Below, in pieces: positions 59,924 to 64,000 of a stretch of 64,000 nucleotides of DNA. The stretch covers positions 15,188-79,187 of the forward strand of contig JACKKY010000005.1 of assembly GCA_024236175.1 (NCBI GenBank), written 5' to 3'. Made by a program: the position numbers and the translations under genes. This DNA comes from Novosphingobium sp. Lineage in GTDB: Bacteria; Pseudomonadota; Alphaproteobacteria; Sphingomonadales; Sphingomonadaceae. The notes beneath the pieces were generated by a model. It had not been told where the DNA came from, searched no databases, and saw only the letters and a program-made list of their open reading frames with translations. Position 1 is the first letter of the stretch; each line of letters starts with the position of its first letter.

Positions 59924-61333
59924 ATGCGATCGAATCCGGTGGCGATTGTTGCCGCCATGTTCATGACGGCCGTTGCCGCTACTTTCGAATCGGCGATGCT
60001 CTACGCCGCATTGCCGACGCTGATCCGCGATTTTGGCGATCCCGTCAGCGCCGGCTGGCTGGTTACCATGCATATGCTGATCGGGGCGGCGACCTGCATC
60101 GTGGTCGGCCGGCTCGGCGACATGCGCGGCCGCAAGGGCGTGATCCTGGTGTTGATCGCGCTGGCGGCGGTCGGTTCGGTGATGAGCGCGCTTACCGCCA
60201 ACTATGCGGTCGTCCTTGCCGGGCGCGCGCTGCAGGGCTTCTCGATCGGCGTCCTGCCGCTGTCGATGGGCATTATCCGGGAAACGCTGCCGCCTGCGAG
60301 AGTGCCGGTCTCGATCGGACTGATGACCACCGCCCAGGGCACCGGCGTCGCGGTCGGACTGGTGCTGGGCGGTGCCATCGTCGACAACTTCAACTGGCAC
60401 TGGCTGTTCGCTTTCAGCGCGTTCCTGCTGGTGCTTGCCTGGCTGGCGGTCGCCCTGTTCGTTCCGTCGCGGCCGGGAACTCCGCCCAGCGAGCCGGTGG
60501 ACTGGGTGGAAGGGCTGCTGCCCGCCCCGGGCATCGCCAGCGTGTTGCTGGGGATCACGCTTTCGAAATCGTCGGGATGGCTGGACACGCAGGTACTCGG
60601 CCTGTTGGCGCTCGGCGTCGTGATACTGGCCTATTGGGCGAGGCGCAGCCTGCGTTCGCGCGAACCGTTCATCGATCTTCGCCTGCTCGGGTCGCGCAAT
60701 GTCGCGCTCGTCAACGTGATCTCGGTGCTGCTTGCGCTCGGAACCATGCAGATCGTATTCCTGTTCTCGACTTACACTCAGGCGCCGACCTGGACCATGG
60801 CCGGCCTGGGGCTGAGCGCGACCGTCGCCGGTCTGGCCAAGCTGCCTTCGAACCTGCTGTCGCTGTTCGCCGGCCCGCTTTCCGGATTCCTCACCCAGAG
60901 GTTCGGCAATCGCGTGCCCGTGGTGGCAGGAGCGCTGCTCGCCGCCGTCGGCTGGATGGTGGCTCTGCCGCTGCCCGATACGATTATCGGCGTGATCATC
61001 CTGCTCTGCGTCATTTCCTTCGGCACGTCGGGCCTCAATGCCGCGATGCCGAATGCGATCATCTCCGCCGTGCCCGAAGGGCGCACCAGCGAAGCAATCG
61101 GCATGATGTCGGTGATCCGCGGCATGTTCGCGGCGATCGGGGCGCAGCTTATCGCCGTATCGCTGGCAAGCGACATGATCGTCTCGCCGGACGGCACGGC
61201 GTCGTTCCCCTCGGCTGCCGGCTTCCGGCTGACGATGGCGTGGATCGGAGGGCTGACTTTCGTCGCCGCCTTCGCGGGGCTTTTCCTCAGGGGGCGCGAG
61301 CCGGCAGCGAAAGCTGCGACCGCGCCGGCCTGA
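59924..61333 (+). CDS. MFS transporter (DHA2-like, 12-14 helices)
   Basis: 469 residues. The loop motif GRLGDMRGRKG between helices 2 and 3 is the MFS signature, and LPLSMGIIRETLPPARVP fits the helix 4-5 region of drug-type exporters. GAGAGG precedes the ATG. Likely exports a toxic or metabolic compound using the proton gradient. The 205-bp gap upstream shows no strong features. Confidence 0.9.
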   Translation: MRSNPVAIVAAMFMTAVAATFESAMLYAALPTLIRDFGDPVSAGWLVTMHMLIGAATCIVVGRLGDMRGRKGVILVLIALAAVGSVMSALTANYAVVLAGRALQGFSIGVLPLSMGIIRETLPPARVPVSIGLMTTAQGTGVAVGLVLGGAIVDNFNWHWLFAFSAFLLVLAWLAVALFVPSRPGTPPSEPVDWVEGLLPAPGIASVLLGITLSKSSGWLDTQVLGLLALGVVILAYWARRSLRSREPFIDLRLLGSRNVALVNVISVLLALGTMQIVFLFSTYTQAPTWTMAGLGLSATVAGLAKLPSNLLSLFAGPLSGFLTQRFGNRVPVVAGALLAAVGWMVALPLPDTIIGVIILLCVISFGTSGLNAAMPNAIISAVPEGRTSEAIGMMSVIRGMFAAIGAQLIAVSLASDMIVSPDGTASFPSAAGFRLTMAWIGGLTFVAAFAGLFLRGREPAAKAATAPA

Positions 61334-61362
61334 GTCAGGCGATCAGCGCCGGAAATTCCGGA

Positions 61363-62046
61363 TCAGCGAACGCGCGGTCCGCCGAACGGGAGCGGCGGAG
61401 GTGGGCGCCGGGCGCCGCGTGGGAGCTGCGCCTGGTAGGCCCGGCCGCAATGCTCGACGCAATAGGGAAAGCCCGGGTTGACCTTCTCGCCGCAGAAATG
61501 GAAATCCGGTTCGCCCGGATGGCCCATCGGCCAGCGGCAGATCCGGTCGTTGAGATCGAGAAGGCTGGTCTTGTCGGCAATTTCGGGGCTCGGCTTGGCC
61601 GGTACCAGCCGGCGCGGCGGCGCGGGCGGAATCGGCGCCTGCTGGTCGCCGGGGCCCTGACGCAGGAAGCCGCCGGGGCCGACGGAGACGATCCGCGGCT
61701 GCGGCGAGGCTGACGGCGCCGGCTGCGACGATGCGGGAGCGGGCGGTGCCTGGCTCGGACGCGGCGGGGAGGGCGGAGCAGGTTCGGCCGCGCGCTTTTC
61801 CTTTGCCGGCGCGGGCGCCGGCTTGCTGGCGGCGGGCTTGGCCTTTTTCGCCCCCGAAGATGCCTTCTTGGCCTGCTTTTCGGCAGCCTTGACCGGCGAT
61901 GGGCGCGCCTTCAGGCCAAGGCGATGGGCCTTGCCGATAACGGCATTGCGGCTGACGCCGCCGAGTTCGTCGGCGATCTGGCTCGCGGTCGCGCCGCTTT
62001 CCCACATCTTCGTCAGCTTCTCGATCCGTTCGTCGGTCCAGCTCAT
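61363..62046 (-). CDS. gcrA: GcrA cell-cycle regulator
   Basis: 227 residues. MSWTDERIEKLTKMWESG is the GcrA N-terminus, followed by VSRNAVIGKAHRLGL (DNA-binding helix-turn-helix). A long Pro/Ala/Lys-rich linker (about 60-150) joins the C-terminal RNA-polymerase-binding region (CRWPMGHPGEPDFHFCGEKV, given as CRWPMGHPGEP then FHFCGEKV, and YCVEHCGRAY). GcrA works with sigma70 at methylated GANTC promoters in Alphaproteobacteria. The start at 62046 fits the family. Confidence 0.94.
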   Translation of the reverse strand: MSWTDERIEKLTKMWESGATASQIADELGGVSRNAVIGKAHRLGLKARPSPVKAAEKQAKKASSGAKKAKPAASKPAPAPAKEKRAAEPAPPSPPRPSQAPPAPASSQPAPSASPQPRIVSVGPGGFLRQGPGDQQAPIPPAPPRRLVPAKPSPEIADKTSLLDLNDRICRWPMGHPGEPDFHFCGEKVNPGFPYCVEHCGRAYQAQLPRGARRPPPPLPFGGPRVR

Positions 62047-62123
62047 TCCAGTTCCATTCCTTGCAGAGGCCGCTGCCGTCTCGCCGCTTGCCACGGGAAG
62101 GGGCAGCCGATAGTCGGCAGCGC

Positions 62124-63005
62124 ATGGCCGATCAACCCCATACGACCGAAGCAGCCGATCCGTCCCATCCGGTTTCGGGACGCCGTGCGTTTCCGGCCCA
62201 GGGAGAGCCCGTGATCCACCAGGTCAACTGGCTCGGGCTCGAGACCCTTTATATGAAGGAGGTGAAGCGCTTCTTCAAGGTCCAGACCCAGACGATCTGG
62301 GCGCCGGCGATCACCACGCTGCTGTTTCTCGTGATTTTCACGATCGCCATGGGGCGCGGCGGCCGCGTCGTGCTCGGCGTCAATTTCGCGACTTTCGTGG
62401 CGCCGGGGCTGATCGTCATGGGGATGATGCAGAACGCCTTCGCCAATGCGAGCTTTTCGTTCCTGTCCGGCAAGATGCAGGGCACGATCGTCGATTTCCT
62501 GATGCCTCCGCTTTCCGAAGGCGAACTGATGCTGGCGATGACCGCGGCGGCAGTGACCCGCGCGGTATTGGTCGGCCTCGCATTGTCGCTGGCGATGCTG
62601 CTGTGGCCGGGGGTGAGCCTGGCGATGGCGCATCCCTGGGCAGTCGTCTGGTTCGGGCTGATGGGATCGATATTCCTGTCGTTCCTGGGCCTGCTGTCCT
62701 CGATCTGGGCCGAGAAGTTCGATCATAACGCGGCGATCACCAATTTCATCATCGCGCCGCTCTCGCTGCTTTCGGGCACGTTCTACGTGATCGACAACCT
62801 CGCGCCGGCATTCCAGGCGATCAGCCGCGCCAATCCGTTCTTCTACATCATCTCGGGTTTCCGCTTCGGCTTCCTCGGCCAGAGCGACATCGGCAGCACC
62901 AACCAGGCAGTGCTGCACAGCGCGATCGGGCTGGGCGTGCTCAACATCGCGCTGGGCGTGCTGCTTTACGCGGTGCTGCGCTCGGGCTGGAAGCTCAAGA
63001 GCTGA
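62124..63005 (+). CDS. ABC-2 type transporter permease
   Basis: 293 residues from ATG 62124; GTG at 62211 with GGGAGAG is an alternative. Six hydrophobic stretches. Landmarks: TLYMKEVKRFFKVQTQTI at the first helix and FFYIISGFRFGFLGQSDI near the end. This is the permease partner of an ABC ATPase for polysaccharide, lipid or drug export; no ATPase is next to it in the window. Convergent with hspQ at a shared terminator-like hairpin. Confidence 0.9.
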   Translation: MADQPHTTEAADPSHPVSGRRAFPAQGEPVIHQVNWLGLETLYMKEVKRFFKVQTQTIWAPAITTLLFLVIFTIAMGRGGRVVLGVNFATFVAPGLIVMGMMQNAFANASFSFLSGKMQGTIVDFLMPPLSEGELMLAMTAAAVTRAVLVGLALSLAMLLWPGVSLAMAHPWAVVWFGLMGSIFLSFLGLLSSIWAEKFDHNAAITNFIIAPLSLLSGTFYVIDNLAPAFQAISRANPFFYIISGFRFGFLGQSDIGSTNQAVLHSAIGLGVLNIALGVLLYAVLRSGWKLKS

Positions 63006-63007
63006 GA

Positions 63008-63033
63008 TTTCCCGGGGGGTAGGTCCCGGGAAA
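63008..63033. terminator. Bidirectional hairpin between the permease and hspQ
   Basis: TTTCCCGGG and CCCGGGAAA, perfect 9-bp arms with an 8-base loop, between two converging genes. Both ends carry short A/T runs. Confidence 0.6.
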
Positions 63034-63041
63034 GAGCAGGA

Positions 63042-63422
63042 TCAGTGCGTCAGGCCGCGGCGCAGGCGGTAGCGGGCGCCGTCGTAATCCTCGAACAGCT
63101 GGGGCAGCGAGGGGTGGTCGACCGGGCCGCCGTCGCCGTCGGCAACCAGGTTCTGCTGGCTGACATAGGCGACGTAGCTTGAATCCTCGTTCTCGGCGAG
63201 CAGGTGGTAATAGGGCTGTTCGCGGTGAGGGCGCACTTCGGGCGGGATGGATTCGTACCATTCCTCGCTGTTCGCGAAGACCGGATCGATATCGAAAACC
63301 ACGCCCCGGAAATCGTAGAGCTTGTGCTTTACGACGTCGCCAATGGCGAAATGGGCCTTGGTCCGGCGCGGAGCGTCAATCAGCCGTCCTGCCTGGGGGG
63401 AAAAGAACGTCGCACGATTCAT
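63042..63422 (-). CDS. hspQ: Heat shock protein HspQ
   Basis: 126 residues from ATG 63422. The YccV-like domain is visible in KAHFAIGDVVKHKLYDFRG followed by VVFDIDPVFANSEEWYESI. Ends with YHLLAENEDSSYVAYVSQQNL. HspQ hemimethylated-DNA/Lon-related binding protein; acts as Lon specificity enhancer in enterobacteria. Convergent with the permease; the tRNA-Ser lies 155 bp to the right. Confidence 0.88.
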   Translation of the reverse strand: MNRATFFSPQAGRLIDAPRRTKAHFAIGDVVKHKLYDFRGVVFDIDPVFANSEEWYESIPPEVRPHREQPYYHLLAENEDSSYVAYVSQQNLVADGDGGPVDHPSLPQLFEDYDGARYRLRRGLTH

Positions 63423-63576
63423 GATTGCGGATATAGGATTGATGCACCTGCGAAACAAGCAACCCTCCTTAACCTTCCCCGGTTTTCCGCTTGTTAGGGG
63501 CTTGGCAAGCAGTTCCTTCTCCGCTAACCGCCGCGCTTCGTCGACCGGGCGGGCCTCGCCCGCCATCGCGCTTCGC

Positions 63577-63666
<90 letters not shown>

Positions 63667-63694
63667 GCAAGTCATTGAATTTGAATGAAAAAAT

Positions 63695-63732
63695 GTTGCA
63701 TTGATGGTCTGAAAGACCATCAATTTTGCAAC
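63695..63732 (+). terminator. Strong hairpin after tRNA-Ser
   Basis: TTGATGGTCT-GAA-AGACCATCAA is a perfect 10-bp stem, extended by GTTGCA/TGCAAC with a TTT bulge (16 paired bases). It sits 28 bp after the tRNA and could be its transcription terminator; TTTCTCC follows. Confidence 0.5.
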
Positions 63733-63745
63733 TTTCTCCCAGTAC

Positions 63746-63838
63746 GGTTCGGGTCATTTTCGGGCTGAATTTCTCTGTTCGCTAGTTTCGGGATTTTCGG
63801 GTCGTTTTCTGCCGACATTTCCGAGGGTTATTTTCGGA
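63746..63838. repeat. Cluster of TTTCGGG-like short direct repeats
   Basis: TTCGGGT at 63748, TTTTCGGG at 63757, TTTCGGG at 63786, TTTTCGGG at 63794 and TTTTCGGA at 63831, all on the same strand between the two tRNA 3'-end copies. They could be arm-type integrase sites or a degenerate remnant. Confidence 0.35.
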
Positions 63839-63840
63839 CC

Positions 63841-63874
63841 CGTATCGAGGGTTCGAATCCCTCCCGCTCCGCCA
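63841..63874 (+). repeat. Attachment-site-like repeat, copy 2 (isolated tRNA-Ser 3' end)
   Basis: A 34-bp copy of the tRNA-Ser 3' end (T-arm, acceptor, CCA) with two mismatches, C to T and T to G. No matching 5' half is present, so it is not a functional tRNA. The 3' stem CGCTCCG matches a different tRNA-Ser isoacceptor better than the CTCTCCG of the intact gene. Confidence 0.6.
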
Positions 63875-64000
63875 TTTAACCCATTGGAATCATTCTATTT
63901 CATGGGTTGAGATCGAAAAATCCCGTTTGTTTCAAGGGTTATAGGCAAAGGGCTCTCCACCGGGTTAGGCCTGATATGCCCCTGACATGCTCTCTCTCTG
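63875..64000. other. Right-edge non-coding region
   Basis: 126 bp with no gene. AACCCAT (63878-63884) and ATGGGTT (63902-63908) form an inverted repeat just after the att-like copy. The sequence continues into an unseen region that may hold an integrated element. Confidence 0.4.

Noticed and set aside
63841..63874. A second tRNA-Ser
   Set aside because: Only the T-arm and 3' acceptor strand are present; no matching 5' half or anticodon arm upstream.

Overview
The window is a 64 kb, high-GC chromosomal segment that looks alphaproteobacterial, most likely Sphingomonadales (Novosphingobium/Erythrobacter-like). Pointers are a GcrA cell-cycle regulator, an HspQ gene, a RibB-RibX riboflavin enzyme with an N-terminal helix-turn-helix, and a high density of catabolic genes (cytochromes P450, SDRs, CaiB-type CoA transferases, a Rieske oxygenase, an EthD protein, a ketosteroid-dehydrogenase-like flavoprotein). 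The genus is inference; no 16S gene is present.

Layout. 1-7.6 kb (+): the end of an aldehyde dehydrogenase, a CMD-family protein and three dehydrogenases, then a gap with inverted repeats, a fused two-oxoacid dehydrogenase E1 with a free-standing lipoyl domain protein, a terminator, and a DUF1326/DUF2182 pair. 7.9-9.2 kb (+): a P450. 18.2-9.2 kb (-): a tightly packed nine-gene catabolic operon (three CoA transferases, two-hotdog dehydratase, aldo/keto reductase, GntR regulator, isochorismatase-fold hydrolase, beta-hydroxyacid dehydrogenase, SMP-30 lactonase). It is headed by two identical 17-bp palindromic sites, beyond which a dehydratase is transcribed divergently. 19-28.7 kb: amidohydrolase, DUF389/antiporter pair, P450 plus epimerase, and a TreT trehalose synthase with a GalT-like enzyme.

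28.7-35 kb is the most unusual part. It holds two paralogous cyanophycin-synthetase-like ATP-grasp ligases, a GNAT-like protein, a 111-residue protein with an internal PYGS-centred repeat, and an HExxH protein of the kind associated with peptide modification. Together they read as an uncharacterised RiPP (modified peptide) cluster with a divergent promoter between the ligases and the precursor. 35-38 kb: ribH and an HTH-RibB-RibX gene preceded by a four-half-site operator array. 38-57.7 kb: enoyl-CoA hydratase, SDRs, PQQ alcohol dehydrogenase lipoprotein, Rieske oxygenase, Ca2+/Na+ antiporter, AI-2E-family permease, tandem-EthD protein, hydrolase, KstD-like flavoprotein, molybdopterin oxidoreductase, a third P450, and a radical SAM/Lgt-like pair resembling lipid-crosslinking enzymes. 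57.9-63.4 kb: PAS-GGDEF-EAL protein, MFS transporter, gcrA, ABC-2 permease, hspQ.

The right edge holds tRNA-Ser(CGA), whose 3' end is repeated about 208 bp downstream with two mismatches. This is a likely integrase attachment scar or the border of an island beyond the window. No CRISPR array, rRNA, insertion sequence or replication origin was seen.
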